NCBI GenBank assembly: GCA_963675925.2
Contig: CAXXIB010000006.1
Coordinates: forward strand, 124,001-188,000
Direction: 5' to 3'
DNA length: 64,000 nt
Source of the DNA: CAXXOK01 sp963675925
Lineage (GTDB): Bacteria > Bacillota > Clostridia > Christensenellales > Aristaeellaceae
The notes under the pieces were generated by a model. It did no database searches. It was not told where the DNA came from and worked only from the letters and a program-made list of their open reading frames with translations. A program made the translations under genes and the position numbers. Shown here one piece after another: positions 7,229 through 16,179 of this stretch (its first letter is position 1; the number at the start of each line of letters is the position of its first letter).

Positions 7229-9121
7229 ATGAAGTACGAGGAACTGTTGAAGCAACTAATGAGCGACGAGAGTTACCAGAAACTGACTGCGCTCAAAAAT
7301 GAGAAAGTGATGGAGTTTGTCGGTTTTTTTGCCGATCATTGCCAGCCCGCTTCCATTTACATCTGCACTGACAGCGAAAGCGACATGCAGTATGTGCGTG
7401 ACCAGGCGTTAAGCAAGGGCGAGGAAGTGCAGCTGAAAAACTCCAAACAGACCATTCACTGGGACGGTTATGGAGACCAGGCGCGCGACAAGAAGAACAC
7501 CAAGTATATTGTCAAGCAAGAGAATTATGAGAGCATGAAAGCCCTCAACTCTGTTGAATACGAACAGGGCCATGCAGAGATTATGGAAATCTCCAAAGGC
7601 ATTATGAAGGGTAAGGACGCCGTTGTGCTGTTCTTCTCCGAAGGCCCCACCGAAAGCCCGTTTACCATTCCCTGTGTGCAGTTTACCGATAGCTGGTATG
7701 TTGCCCACTCTGAATTCATCCTGTACCGCTCGGCCTACAGCCACTTCCTGCAGATGAAGGATTCCGAGAAGGGTGATTTCTTCCGGTTCATCCATTCGGC
7801 AGGCGAGCTGGACGAGAACAACAACAGCAAAAACCTTGAAAAGCGCAGAATTTACATGGATACCCAGAACAACATCGTGTACTCCATGAACGCGCAGTAC
7901 GCCGGCAACTCGGTCGGCCTGAAAAAGCACTCCATGCGTCTTGCCATCTCCAAATCCGGCAAAGAGGATTGGCTGTGCGAGCATATGTTCATCATGGCAG
8001 CCGTGAACGAAGAAAAAGGCCGCAAAACCTACTTCTCCGGCGCCTATCCTTCCGCCTGTGGTAAAACGTCCACCGCGATGATCCCCGGCGAGCAGATTGT
8101 CGGCGATGATATCGCGTATTTCCGCAACATCGATGGCGAGTTCCGCGCCGTGAACGTGGAAGCAGGCATGTTCGGCATCATCAAGGATGTCAACGCCAAA
8201 GACGATCCGGTGATTTTTGAAAACCTGCGCAAAAACCAGGAAGTTATCTTCTCCAATGTCCTCATGGGTCCGGACGGCATGCCGTACTGGAAAGGCATGG
8301 ATGTGGAAACGCCCACCGAAGGCCGCAACCATTTCGGTCAGTGGCAAAAAGGCGTGAAGGACGCAAATGGCAACGAAGTGGACCTTGCCCATGGCAACGC
8401 CCGCTACACCATGCGCCTTGACTATCTGGACAACATCGATCAGGCTGGATTTGAAAACAAAAAAGGCGTGAAAATCGAAGGCGTTCTGTACGGCGGCCGC
8501 GACAGCGATACCACCGTGCCCGTAGAAGAGTCGCCCAACTGGAAAGACGGCATCCTGCTGAAGGCTTGCACGCTCGAATCCGAAACCACCAGCGCAACCC
8601 TGGGTGCCGAGGGCGTACGTACCCCCAGCCCCATGGCGAACATGGACTTTGTTTCCTACCCGCTGGGCCGCTACACCATGAACAACATCAAGTTCGGCGA
8701 AGGCGTGCAGGGCACTCCGAAAATCTTCTCCAACAACTACTTCATGCGCGATAAGGATGGCAACTTTGTCACCTCCAAACTCGCCAAGAAGGTTTGGCTG
8801 CACTGGGCAGAAGGCCGCATTCACGGCGAATACGATGCGTATGACACGCCCACCGGCAAAATCCCCATGTATGAAGATTTGAAAGTTCTCTTCAAGAAAT
8901 ATCTGGATGAGGATTTCACCGAGGAGACCTACACCTACCTGTTCACATTCCGCTGCACCAAGTGGATTGAAAAACTGGAGCGCACCAAGGCATTCTTTGC
9001 CAAGATGGACGCCAACACCCCCAAGGAAATCTTTGATTACTGGGATGCGGCCATCGAAAAGATTACTGCCATCAGAGAGAAATTCGGCGACGAAATCAAA
9101 CCCGGCGACTACAAGGCCTAA
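7229..9121 (+). CDS. pckG: Phosphoenolpyruvate carboxykinase (GTP-type)
   Basis: Interconverts oxaloacetate and phosphoenolpyruvate with a guanine nucleotide, linking the C4 acids to glycolysis or gluconeogenesis. The 630-residue length and motifs fit the GTP class rather than the shorter ATP class. The P-loop is YPSACGKTS, with Cys277 and Lys279, where Cys is the hallmark active-site cysteine of GTP-dependent enzymes. RNHFGQW and TTSATLGAEG are further conserved blocks. An AAAAGGAG site precedes ATG 7229. It is transcribed alone: promoter and leader hairpin upstream, terminator downstream. In fermenters the enzyme often runs toward oxaloacetate; direction here is inference. Confidence 0.95.
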   Translation: MKYEELLKQLMSDESYQKLTALKNEKVMEFVGFFADHCQPASIYICTDSESDMQYVRDQALSKGEEVQLKNSKQTIHWDGYGDQARDKKNTKYIVKQENYESMKALNSVEYEQGHAEIMEISKGIMKGKDAVVLFFSEGPTESPFTIPCVQFTDSWYVAHSEFILYRSAYSHFLQMKDSEKGDFFRFIHSAGELDENNNSKNLEKRRIYMDTQNNIVYSMNAQYAGNSVGLKKHSMRLAISKSGKEDWLCEHMFIMAAVNEEKGRKTYFSGAYPSACGKTSTAMIPGEQIVGDDIAYFRNIDGEFRAVNVEAGMFGIIKDVNAKDDPVIFENLRKNQEVIFSNVLMGPDGMPYWKGMDVETPTEGRNHFGQWQKGVKDANGNEVDLAHGNARYTMRLDYLDNIDQAGFENKKGVKIEGVLYGGRDSDTTVPVEESPNWKDGILLKACTLESETTSATLGAEGVRTPSPMANMDFVSYPLGRYTMNNIKFGEGVQGTPKIFSNNYFMRDKDGNFVTSKLAKKVWLHWAEGRIHGEYDAYDTPTGKIPMYEDLKVLFKKYLDEDFTEETYTYLFTFRCTKWIEKLERTKAFFAKMDANTPKEIFDYWDAAIEKITAIREKFGDEIKPGDYKA

Positions 9122-9156
9122 CAGCTGCGGGTTTGGAAATCAGCCAAATGACAATC

Positions 9157-9191
9157 GCCCGGATGCGCTGCACTGCGTATCCGGGCTTTCT
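9157..9191 (+). terminator. Terminator of PEP carboxykinase gene
   Basis: GCCCGGAT (9157-9164) pairs with ATCCGGGC (9179-9186); the stem extends inward with GCG/TGC-type pairs. It is followed by TTTCTGT, a broken T-run. Confidence 0.8.
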
Positions 9192-9265
9192 GTATGCTTA
9201 GTTTCTAGACCGGGATATCAGCTTGTAAAAGATTGCAAACACAGGCCATTTCTTTGTTTCAGGTG

Positions 9266-9294
9266 TTGGTATTGTGGTGTAAATATGTTATAAT
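9266..9294 (+). promoter_or_regulatory. Promoter of ftsH
   Basis: TTGGTA at 9266-9271 and perfect TATAAT at 9289-9294 with 17-base spacing, about 70 bases before the ftsH start. Confidence 0.75.
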
Positions 9295-9371
9295 CAGACC
9301 TAATGGTTTGGTGGGTTTAACCGCAAAATCATGGGGGCAATAAAGCCCAGGATCACAAGGAGGACGGACGC

Positions 9372-11417
9372 TTGAAAAAATCGCAACGCGGCATGATGGG
9401 ATATGTGGTGTTGATTGCTGCATTTATCTTGATCGCTATGGTGTTGAACGGCGGCCTCGGCCAAGTGGTGAATCTGCGAATTGAATACCCTGTATTGCTG
9501 CAGGCAATCAAGGACGATCGTGTCCAGGCGGTAGCCATTCGCGGAACCTCGTTGGTTGGTTTATATAGCGATAGCACCGTGTCAGCAAACGAATTTCCCG
9601 ACAGAAAATACGACTTCGAGACAACCATTGGTGAGGATTTCATTGAAACCGCTCGCCAGATTACAGCAGACAAGCTCGGAAAGCCCCTGGATGAGGTTAG
9701 CGTAAGCGACTTCTCCTTTGCGGTGCAGTACCGTGCGCCTGTCATCACCCCCTGGTATGTCGATTTACTGCCGCTTCTGTTTATCGTCGCACTGAGCATG
9801 GGGCTTTGGTATTTCCTGATTATGCGTCAGGGCGGCGGCAACAACAAAGTGATGAACTTCGGCAAGAGCCGCGCGCGCATGAGCGATCCCACCAAGGTGA
9901 AAATCACCTTTAAGGATGTTGCCGGTGCCAAAGAAGAAAAAGAAGAGCTTGAGGAGATGGTTGATTTCCTCAAGAACCCCAAAGCCTATATTGAAATGGG
10001 CGCACGAATCCCTAAGGGCGTGCTGCTCGTCGGCCCTCCCGGAACCGGTAAAACGCTGCTTGCCAAAGCCGTAGCCGGTGAAGCGAAAGCACCGTTTTTC
10101 TCCATCAGCGGTTCGGACTTTGTTGAAATGTTCGTCGGCGTTGGCGCAAGCCGCGTCCGTGATCTGTTTGAGCAGGCCAAAAAGGCCGCGCCCGCGATTA
10201 TCTTCATCGATGAGATTGACGCCGTTGGCCGTCACCGTGGTGCGGGTCTTGGCGGCGGACACGATGAGCGGGAGCAGACCTTAAACCAGTTGCTGGTTGA
10301 GATGGACGGATTTTCCACCAACGAAGGCGTTATTGTTATGGCGGCAACCAACCGCCGCGACATACTGGACCCCGCAATCCTGCGGCCGGGCCGGTTTGAT
10401 CGCCAGGTCACGGTCAATTATCCGGACCTGCAAGGCCGTGTTGATATCTTGAAGGTGCACTCCAGAGGCAAGCCTTTGGCCAAGAGTGTTGATTTTGAAA
10501 ACATCGCCAAGCGTATGCCATTTTCGACCGGTGCCGACATTGAAAACGTGATGAACGAAGCGGCCATCCTGGCCGTGCGCGATCGCAAAAAGAAGATCAC
10601 CCAGCGCTACCTTGTGGAAGCGATCAGCCGTGTGCAGATGGGCCCTGAAAAGAAGAGCCATAAAGTAACCGAACGTGACAAGCGGATGACCGCATTCCAC
10701 GAAGCGGGTCATGCCGTGATTGCTAACCTCCTGCCCGAGTGCGATGATGTGCACCTGGTGACCATTGTGCCGCGCGGACAGAGCGGCGGCCATACCCTAA
10801 GCCTGCCAGCGGAAGAGAGCGACTATCGCTCCAAAACCAAGCTCCTTGGTTTCATCGTCATGGCGCTGGGCGGCCACGCAGCGGAAGACGTTGCTATGGA
10901 TGACATTACAACGGGTTCTTCCAGCGACTTGAAACGTGCTACCGAAATTGCACGTCGCATGGTTACGCAATATGGTATGAGCGACCTGGGCACGATGTAC
11001 CTTTCCAGCGACAACGAAGTATTTGTCGGTATGGAATTTGGGCAGAGCCGTGAATTTAGCGAATCGACGGCAGCGTCCATCGACGCCGAAGTGAAACGCA
11101 TCATGGACGAGGGCTACAAACGCGCCGTGCAACTGCTTAAAGATAACGAAGATAAGCTGACTGCAGTCGCCGAAGCGCTGCTCAAACACCAGACACTCAA
11201 CCAGAAGGAGTTCGTAGCCGTAATGAACGGCGAAGAACTGCCGGATGTCATCCTGCCGGAATTTGCGGACGAAGAACCCGACGAAGAGGAAGAGGAACCC
11301 ATCCGCGAGTTGCCGATCAAAGAAAACGCAAACGGCGAAACCGTGCACAAACCTGCATTTGCCGAGGCACAGCCTGCTGGCAATGCCGACGATACTGAAC
11401 CCTTCATTGAGCCGTGA
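9372..11417 (+). CDS. ftsH: ATP-dependent zinc metalloprotease FtsH
   Basis: Membrane-anchored AAA+ protease that removes misassembled membrane proteins and some regulators. Two N-terminal membrane segments (about residues 9-28 and 123-140) flank an extracytoplasmic domain. The AAA domain has Walker A GPPGTGKT at about 221-228 and Walker B IIFIDEIDAVG. The peptidase zinc motif HEAGH is at about 443-447. The tail after residue 630 is unusually acidic (a run of Glu/Asp). The start is TTG 9372 behind AAGGAGGA. The stop overlaps the next gene as GTGA. The usual neighbour hpt/tilS is absent. Confidence 0.96.
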   Translation: MKKSQRGMMGYVVLIAAFILIAMVLNGGLGQVVNLRIEYPVLLQAIKDDRVQAVAIRGTSLVGLYSDSTVSANEFPDRKYDFETTIGEDFIETARQITADKLGKPLDEVSVSDFSFAVQYRAPVITPWYVDLLPLLFIVALSMGLWYFLIMRQGGGNNKVMNFGKSRARMSDPTKVKITFKDVAGAKEEKEELEEMVDFLKNPKAYIEMGARIPKGVLLVGPPGTGKTLLAKAVAGEAKAPFFSISGSDFVEMFVGVGASRVRDLFEQAKKAAPAIIFIDEIDAVGRHRGAGLGGGHDEREQTLNQLLVEMDGFSTNEGVIVMAATNRRDILDPAILRPGRFDRQVTVNYPDLQGRVDILKVHSRGKPLAKSVDFENIAKRMPFSTGADIENVMNEAAILAVRDRKKKITQRYLVEAISRVQMGPEKKSHKVTERDKRMTAFHEAGHAVIANLLPECDDVHLVTIVPRGQSGGHTLSLPAEESDYRSKTKLLGFIVMALGGHAAEDVAMDDITTGSSSDLKRATEIARRMVTQYGMSDLGTMYLSSDNEVFVGMEFGQSREFSESTAASIDAEVKRIMDEGYKRAVQLLKDNEDKLTAVAEALLKHQTLNQKEFVAVMNGEELPDVILPEFADEEPDEEEEEPIRELPIKENANGETVHKPAFAEAQPAGNADDTEPFIEP

Positions 11418-12280
11418 GACCACCTGTAGACCTTCATATTCACAGCACCTTTAGCGATGGAACCCGCACCGTGGATGAAATCGCTGCGCTGGCGCAAGCT
11501 GGCGGTATGCAGGTGATAACCCTGACCGATCACGACAATACCAACGGACTCAAACCGATGGCCGAAGCGCTCTTACAAAGTGGCTCCGGCATCCGGTTTA
11601 TCCCGGGAATTGAACTGTCCAGCGGGGAAAACGGACTCACGCATATACTCGGGCTGGGCGTTGGAGACCAAAGCCAGCCTTTGCAGGACCAGCTCACAGC
11701 GCTCCGGCGAAAGCGCGTGGAACGTACGCGAAAAACCATCGCCGAATTGAACCGTCTGACCGGTGTTACGCTTTCAGAAAGCTTTCTTGAAGAGGCGGAC
11801 GTTCAGGATCATGCGATTGGCCGCTTGCATGTGGCACGGCAACTGGTTGCCTGGCAAATCGTGCGGACTGTGGAAGAAGCCTTTTCCAAGTATCTTGGAC
11901 TGGGGAAACCCGCATTCATCCCGCTGGAGCATATCTCCACGGAAGCTGCGATTGACACCCTGCGCAAATCCTGCGCTGTACCTGTGCTGGCGCATCCCAT
12001 GCGTACCGGGTTTAGGGGTGCGGAACTGGAGCACCTGATTGTTCACCTGAAGGATGCTGGTCTGCGTGGTTTGGAAGTATTCCACCCGTCGGCCTCACGG
12101 GAGGACGCGCAGTGGCTGTACGGCCTGGCACGTAAGCACCAACTATTGGTCACCGGCGGCAGCGATTATCACGGCGACCGCAGTATGCGGACCAAAATCG
12201 GGGAGTATCCTGCGGGGTGGATCACCTGGCAGCAGGATGTCGAAACCCTGCAAGAAGCAATTAACGATACTGACCTGTAA
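11414..12280 (+). CDS. PHP-domain phosphoesterase
   Basis: A PHP-fold metal-dependent phosphoesterase of the TrpH/YciV type, whose studied members hydrolyse 3',5'-nucleoside bisphosphates or trim 5' ends of RNA. Metal-binding motifs are visible in order: DLHIHSTFSDG (residues 6-16), TDHDN, a conserved Glu in PGIELSS, VLAHPMR and GSDYHGD near the C-terminus. At 288 residues it is complete. The GTG start overlaps the ftsH stop by four bases, so translation is probably coupled to ftsH. The substrate cannot be assigned. Confidence 0.88.
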   Translation: MRPPVDLHIHSTFSDGTRTVDEIAALAQAGGMQVITLTDHDNTNGLKPMAEALLQSGSGIRFIPGIELSSGENGLTHILGLGVGDQSQPLQDQLTALRRKRVERTRKTIAELNRLTGVTLSESFLEEADVQDHAIGRLHVARQLVAWQIVRTVEEAFSKYLGLGKPAFIPLEHISTEAAIDTLRKSCAVPVLAHPMRTGFRGAELEHLIVHLKDAGLRGLEVFHPSASREDAQWLYGLARKHQLLVTGGSDYHGDRSMRTKIGEYPAGWITWQQDVETLQEAINDTDL

Positions 12281-12298
12281 GTAAAGGAGCCCTGCTGG

Positions 12299-13897
12299 AT
12301 GAACTACCGCGGATATAAGCCACCGCAATATACCCAGCCAACGGCACAACAGTGGAACCGGATGCAGCAGCAGGGTGTAAACCCCGCTGATATTCGTCGC
12401 GGTGTGTATCCGCCTCCGATGCCGATGCCTGGCAACCCCAAAAAAAAGCGCGGTTTCCGCTGGCAGCTGATTAAGTTCCTACTGGTGCTCATCCTAGTCG
12501 GCGCGGTTGGCGGCGGCATCTATATCGGTAAAGCGTATTTGGATGTCAAACCCTATACATCGGTATTTTTGGACGGTGTATCGGTTGATGGTATTGATTT
12601 GGGCGGCATGACCTGGGAACAGGGGAATGAAGCCGTACGCAGCCAAATCTCACAGGATCTTGGTTCCTGGTATATCCGGCTTAAAAACGATAAAGGCACC
12701 TATCCGGATATTACAGCCGAGAAACTGAACATTCGCCGGGACCCGACCCAGGCACTGGAAGATGCCTGGGCTGTTGGACACGATACAGACGATGTAAACC
12801 GTAAAACCGTTTTTGAACTGCAACAGGAGCTGCAGGAAGCCAAAGCCAATACCTACCGCTTTTCATCCGTCGCCTATGATGCGGATACCTCGCCGATAGA
12901 TACGATTGTTGCCTCACTTGCCCAGGGTGCATATATCGCGCCGCAGGATGCCAGGATGATCTCCTTTAACCCTGATAGCATAACCGAGCCGTTTACTTTC
13001 CAGCCCGAAGTAGTCGGGCGGAAGCTGCTCGACGCCGATGCGCTGAAAGCCCAGATTCTGGAGATGGTGTCATCCTTTGAATCCGGGGAAATCATGATGC
13101 AGACGGAAGCAATTATGCCGGAGACGACGGTTGCAGATCTGCATAAACTGTATGCACTGCGCGGGCGGGCTGTGACACCCATTGATTCGCATTCATCCGA
13201 AGCACGCAATGAAAATATCAAAAACGCGTTTCGAAAAATCAATAACCTAATCCTTGATGATCGCGACAAATTCTCCTTCAACGGTGTTGTGGGCAGACGT
13301 ACGCTGGAAAACGGATTTTTCCATGCGTACGAATATAACTATGGTGATTTGACGATTGGTATCGGCGGCGGTGTATGCCAGGCGAGTACGACGGTATACC
13401 TGGCGGCGATGCAGGCCGGACTGGAATTGCTGGATCACACGCCGCATTCCGAAAAAGTAAGCTATACTGATCTGGGTATGGACGCTACTGTGGTCGATAC
13501 CCGTGGGGCAGAGAAGGATATGGTATTCCGCAATAATAGCGGAGGCCAAATTTTCATTGCAGCGCATGTGCAGCAGGATCCGGCCAACAGAAAGCGCTTC
13601 ATGTGTGAAGTGCGTATCTACGGGCCGGATTTGGGCGATACCATTTATAAGCTGACGACCGAACAGGTAAAGGTGCTGCAGCCGTCCAGCAAACCCCGCT
13701 ATTATGATGATGAAGACGGCGAACACGTCACCTATACCGATGAGATTGAAAAGCGCAGTGACGCTACAGTTGGTTATGTCTATGATACCTACCGCGATAC
13801 CTATGTAAACGGCGAGCTAGTTGACCGTGACAAACTAACCACCAGCACCTATCCGGCACGTTCGGAATCGTTCTGGAGAGGGGTAACGAAGCGGTAA
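12299..13897 (+). CDS. VanW family membrane-anchored protein
   Basis: VanW-type protein of unknown biochemical role; the family is named from vancomycin-resistance clusters but occurs widely in Clostridia without resistance genes. A Pro/Gln-rich cytoplasmic N-terminus is followed by one membrane segment (about residues 59-80). An extracellular YoaR-like region with repeated weak domains comes next, then the VanW domain (about 300-440). Its conserved GIGGGVCQASTTVYLAA and HSEKVSYTDLGMDATV are present. Starts at ATG 12299 behind AAAGGAG. No van genes are nearby, so a resistance role is not suggested; a cell-wall role is only likely by location. Confidence 0.88.
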   Translation: MNYRGYKPPQYTQPTAQQWNRMQQQGVNPADIRRGVYPPPMPMPGNPKKKRGFRWQLIKFLLVLILVGAVGGGIYIGKAYLDVKPYTSVFLDGVSVDGIDLGGMTWEQGNEAVRSQISQDLGSWYIRLKNDKGTYPDITAEKLNIRRDPTQALEDAWAVGHDTDDVNRKTVFELQQELQEAKANTYRFSSVAYDADTSPIDTIVASLAQGAYIAPQDARMISFNPDSITEPFTFQPEVVGRKLLDADALKAQILEMVSSFESGEIMMQTEAIMPETTVADLHKLYALRGRAVTPIDSHSSEARNENIKNAFRKINNLILDDRDKFSFNGVVGRRTLENGFFHAYEYNYGDLTIGIGGGVCQASTTVYLAAMQAGLELLDHTPHSEKVSYTDLGMDATVVDTRGAEKDMVFRNNSGGQIFIAAHVQQDPANRKRFMCEVRIYGPDLGDTIYKLTTEQVKVLQPSSKPRYYDDEDGEHVTYTDEIEKRSDATVGYVYDTYRDTYVNGELVDRDKLTTSTYPARSESFWRGVTKR

Positions 13898-13917
13898 GCA
13901 TCGTTACCGCGGCTTTT
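13891..13917. terminator. Shared terminator between VanW gene and ttcA-like gene
   Basis: GCGGTAA (13891-13897) pairs with TTACCGC (13904-13910), followed by GGCTTTTT. The hairpin contains the stop codons of both convergent genes. An alternative stem GGTAACGA/TCGTTACC (13882-13889, 13901-13908) overlaps it. Confidence 0.6.
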
Positions 13918-14635
13918 TCGGGCCGCCTTTTTCCCACAGACTGTATTGATCATCATTCTTGAGCGCAGACAGCAATGTCTCCTGCAAATGGGGATAGCGT
14001 TTGGCCAGTTCATATAGAAGCTCTTTCATCTCCTGGCGCTTGGTGTTGCCGTTGGCGGGACACGAATTGTGCATCACGGGGAGGGAGAGCTTTTTTTGCA
14101 TGTGGATAACATCCTTCTCTGGCATATAGACCATCGGCCGGATGACGGTGATATCGCTGCGACTCATATAGGTTTTGGGATGGAATACATGAAAACGGCC
14201 TTCGAAAATCAGGCTCATTAATAGTGTTTCCAGTGCATCTTCCCGGTGATGCGCCAGTGCCAGCTTGTTACAGCCCAGCTCTTTGCTGATATCACACAGC
14301 ATAGCCCGCCGCATTTTGGCGCATAGGGGACAGGGGCTGCGGTCGTTGCGCAGTTCGAATAAAATCTGGTACAAATCCGTATATCGCACAGTCAGGGGAA
14401 CATCTTCCGCCTTGCAAAATTCTTCTATAGCCGAGGTATCAGGTGGCTCTTTTCCCATAGTCAGCATAATGGCCTGCAAGGTGAAATCCTTGCGTACTCT
14501 ACGGTACAGCGACAGTCCGTGGGCTAAAAGCAGACTGTCCTTACCACCGGATACCCCGACGGCGACATGGTCGCCGGGCTGAATTAAATCGTAATCCTGA
14601 TCAGCGCGCCGTATGCGCCCTAGTGTAGTCTTCAA
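13904..14635 (-). CDS. TtcA-like tRNA thiolation enzyme (PP-loop ATPase)
   Basis: Member of the TtcA/TtuA family, which adenylates a tRNA base and replaces its oxygen with sulfur using an iron-sulfur cluster. The PP-loop ATP motif SGGKDS is at residues 29-34. Cluster ligand candidates are Cys102 and Cys105 (CPLC) and Cys192 (NSCPANG), the three-cysteine layout of TtcA. AHHREDALETLLM is the second conserved block. The start is TTG 14635, with a GAAGGGA site upstream. It is transcribed alone from a minus-strand promoter at 14669-14696. The exact tRNA position modified (C32 or another) is not provable here. Confidence 0.85.
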   Translation of the reverse strand: MKTTLGRIRRADQDYDLIQPGDHVAVGVSGGKDSLLLAHGLSLYRRVRKDFTLQAIMLTMGKEPPDTSAIEEFCKAEDVPLTVRYTDLYQILFELRNDRSPCPLCAKMRRAMLCDISKELGCNKLALAHHREDALETLLMSLIFEGRFHVFHPKTYMSRSDITVIRPMVYMPEKDVIHMQKKLSLPVMHNSCPANGNTKRQEMKELLYELAKRYPHLQETLLSALKNDDQYSLWEKGGPKKPR

Positions 14636-14668
14636 ATAAATATCCGTCCCTTCCCTGAATATTTCATC

Positions 14669-14696
14669 ATTGTATCACACCGTAATTGTTGTGCAA
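14669..14696 (-). promoter_or_regulatory. Promoter of the ttcA-like gene
   Basis: On the minus strand TTGCAC (14696-14691) and TACAAT (14674-14669) are 16 bases apart, about 35 bases upstream of the TTG start. Confidence 0.65.
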
Positions 14697-14810
14697 AGTG
14701 CTATGTACGTGCAACTCTGGGCTATTGGCGGCGTTGCAGTGCCAGACAATGTTGTATACAGCGTTTGCATACAAGCTGCTTAAAAATGCAAAATACAAAC
14801 AAGAAACCGA

Positions 14811-14839
14811 TTGACCTGCCGGAAAAACTACAATATAAT
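14811..14839 (+). promoter_or_regulatory. Promoter of the liv operon
   Basis: TTGACC at 14811-14816 and perfect TATAAT at 14834-14839 with 17-base spacing. This leaves a leader of about 100 bases before livK that contains the hairpin at 14892-14917. Confidence 0.85.
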
Positions 14840-14891
14840 ACATGACATACAAGGGGGTATATGCCATTCAAGCATTCATATGCTCTTTTGC

Positions 14892-14917
14892 CGTACCCAT
14901 CGAATTTATTGGGTACG
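14892..14917 (+). promoter_or_regulatory. Leader hairpin upstream of livK
   Basis: CGTACCCA (14892-14899) pairs perfectly with TGGGTACG (14910-14917) over a 10-base loop, ending about 18 bases before the GAGGAGG site. It has no T-run. It could control mRNA stability or translation of livK; no known riboswitch fold is recognised. Confidence 0.5.
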
Positions 14918-14948
14918 AGGGAAAACGAAATATCGAGGAGGAAAAGGT

Positions 14949-16094
14949 ATGAAAATCAAACGGCTTGTATCCATTCTACTTTGCGTCATGATGCTCGCAA
15001 TGGGTGCTTCTGCAGCACTTGCTGAAGACACCATCAAAATCGGTCACATCACCCCGCTGACCGGCGCCATTGCTGCGTACGGCGTTGCGGTGAGCAATGG
15101 TGTCAATCTGGCGGCGGCAGAGATCAACGCGGCGGGCGGTGTGCTCGGTAAGCAGATCGAAGTCATCACCAAAGACAACCAGTTCGACGTCGCCGAGACC
15201 GTCAGCGCGTTCAACACGCTGCTGGGTGAAGATGTGGTAGCCATGATCGGCGCAATCGCTTCGTCCAGAACCGCCGCAATCACAAGCTTGGCAAACGATG
15301 AGGGCATCGTGCTGATCACGGCAACCTCGACGGCAGATGCCATCACCACCGAGGATGACTACGTGTTCCGTGCCTGCTTCAAAGACAGCTTCCAGGGCAA
15401 GATGTGTGCTGCGTTTGCAGCTGATCAGGGCTGGACCAAAGCTGCCATCCTGTACGCTAACGGCGATGCCTATTCCTCCGGCCTGCGCGATGCATTTGTA
15501 GCCGCTGCACCCGATTATGGCATTGAAATCGTAGCCGAACAGTCCACCTCCGATACGCAGGCAGTTGACTTCTCCTCGCAGCTGGCCACCATCACGGCCT
15601 CCGGCGCAGAAGTGCTCTTTGCCCCCTACTACTATGACACCGTTGGCCCCAAAATCATCCCGCAGGCTCGCGAAGCCGGCTTTGAAGGCGCTATCGTAGG
15701 CGCGGATGGATTTGACGGCACCGAAGCGTATGCAGTTGGCGATCTGGCTGCCTACAGCGATGTGTACTTCACCAACCACTATTCTCCCGAAGATCCTGCT
15801 GAAAAAGTGCAGAACTTCATCGCCGCTTACAGTGAAGCGTATGATCCCGCATCTTTGAACGCGCTGGCCGCGCTGGCGTATGATGCCATGTACATGGTTG
15901 CCGATGCGATCGAGACTGCCGGTTCGACCGACCTTGACGCGATTCGCGATGCGATGGCCGGCATGCACTATGTTGGCGTCACCGGCGACATGACCCTGGA
16001 CGAAACCGGTACACCGTCCAAATCCGTTGCGATCCTGACCTTTGCTGAGAAGGACGGCGCTCTGGTGCAGAAGTTCGTGACCTCGCAGAACTAA
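14949..16094 (+). CDS. livK: Branched-chain amino acid ABC transporter, substrate-binding protein
   Basis: Periplasmic-binding-type receptor (LivJ/LivK fold, peripla_BP_6) that captures Leu/Ile/Val or related solutes for LivHMGF. From ATG 14949 it is 381 residues. A signal peptide of about 25 residues ends in ASAALA-ED, and the mature start TIKIGHITPLTGAIAAYG is typical of the family. No lipobox cysteine is seen at the cleavage site, unlike most receptors of monoderm bacteria. The upstream frame is open, but GAGGAGGAAAAGGT before 14949 fixes the start. A 15-base-pair hairpin separates it from livH. Specificity for branched-chain amino acids is by family only. Confidence 0.93.
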   Translation: MKIKRLVSILLCVMMLAMGASAALAEDTIKIGHITPLTGAIAAYGVAVSNGVNLAAAEINAAGGVLGKQIEVITKDNQFDVAETVSAFNTLLGEDVVAMIGAIASSRTAAITSLANDEGIVLITATSTADAITTEDDYVFRACFKDSFQGKMCAAFAADQGWTKAAILYANGDAYSSGLRDAFVAAAPDYGIEIVAEQSTSDTQAVDFSSQLATITASGAEVLFAPYYYDTVGPKIIPQAREAGFEGAIVGADGFDGTEAYAVGDLAAYSDVYFTNHYSPEDPAEKVQNFIAAYSEAYDPASLNALAALAYDAMYMVADAIETAGSTDLDAIRDAMAGMHYVGVTGDMTLDETGTPSKSVAILTFAEKDGALVQKFVTSQN

Positions 16095-16117
16095 GCAACC
16101 CAGCGTAGTATCTATCA

Positions 16118-16151
16118 GTGTGCGAAAGCGCCGCAAGGCGCTTTCGCACAC
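16118..16151 (+). repeat. Perfect 15-bp GNRA hairpin between livK and livH
   Basis: GTGTGCGAAAGCGCC (16118-16132), loop GCAA (16133-16136), then the exact complement (16137-16151). The tetraloop is of GNRA type. AGTATTGTTT follows, which is too poor a T-run for strong termination. Most likely it protects the livK mRNA from 3' exonucleases and partly limits readthrough, so that the receptor is made in excess over the permease. Confidence 0.8.
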
Positions 16152-16179
16152 AGTATTGTTTAGAAGGGCTTGATAACTG

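Noticed and set aside
7409..8824. 471-codon open frame on the minus strand opposite PEP carboxykinase
   Set aside because: It is antisense to a clear pckG gene. Its translation is rich in His, Val, Phe and Ala from mirrored codon bias, and it has no ribosome binding site or recognised domain.
12299..13897. Vancomycin-resistance gene (VanW)
   Set aside because: The family name comes from van clusters, but no vanA/H/X/R/S genes are here and VanW proteins are common in Clostridia.
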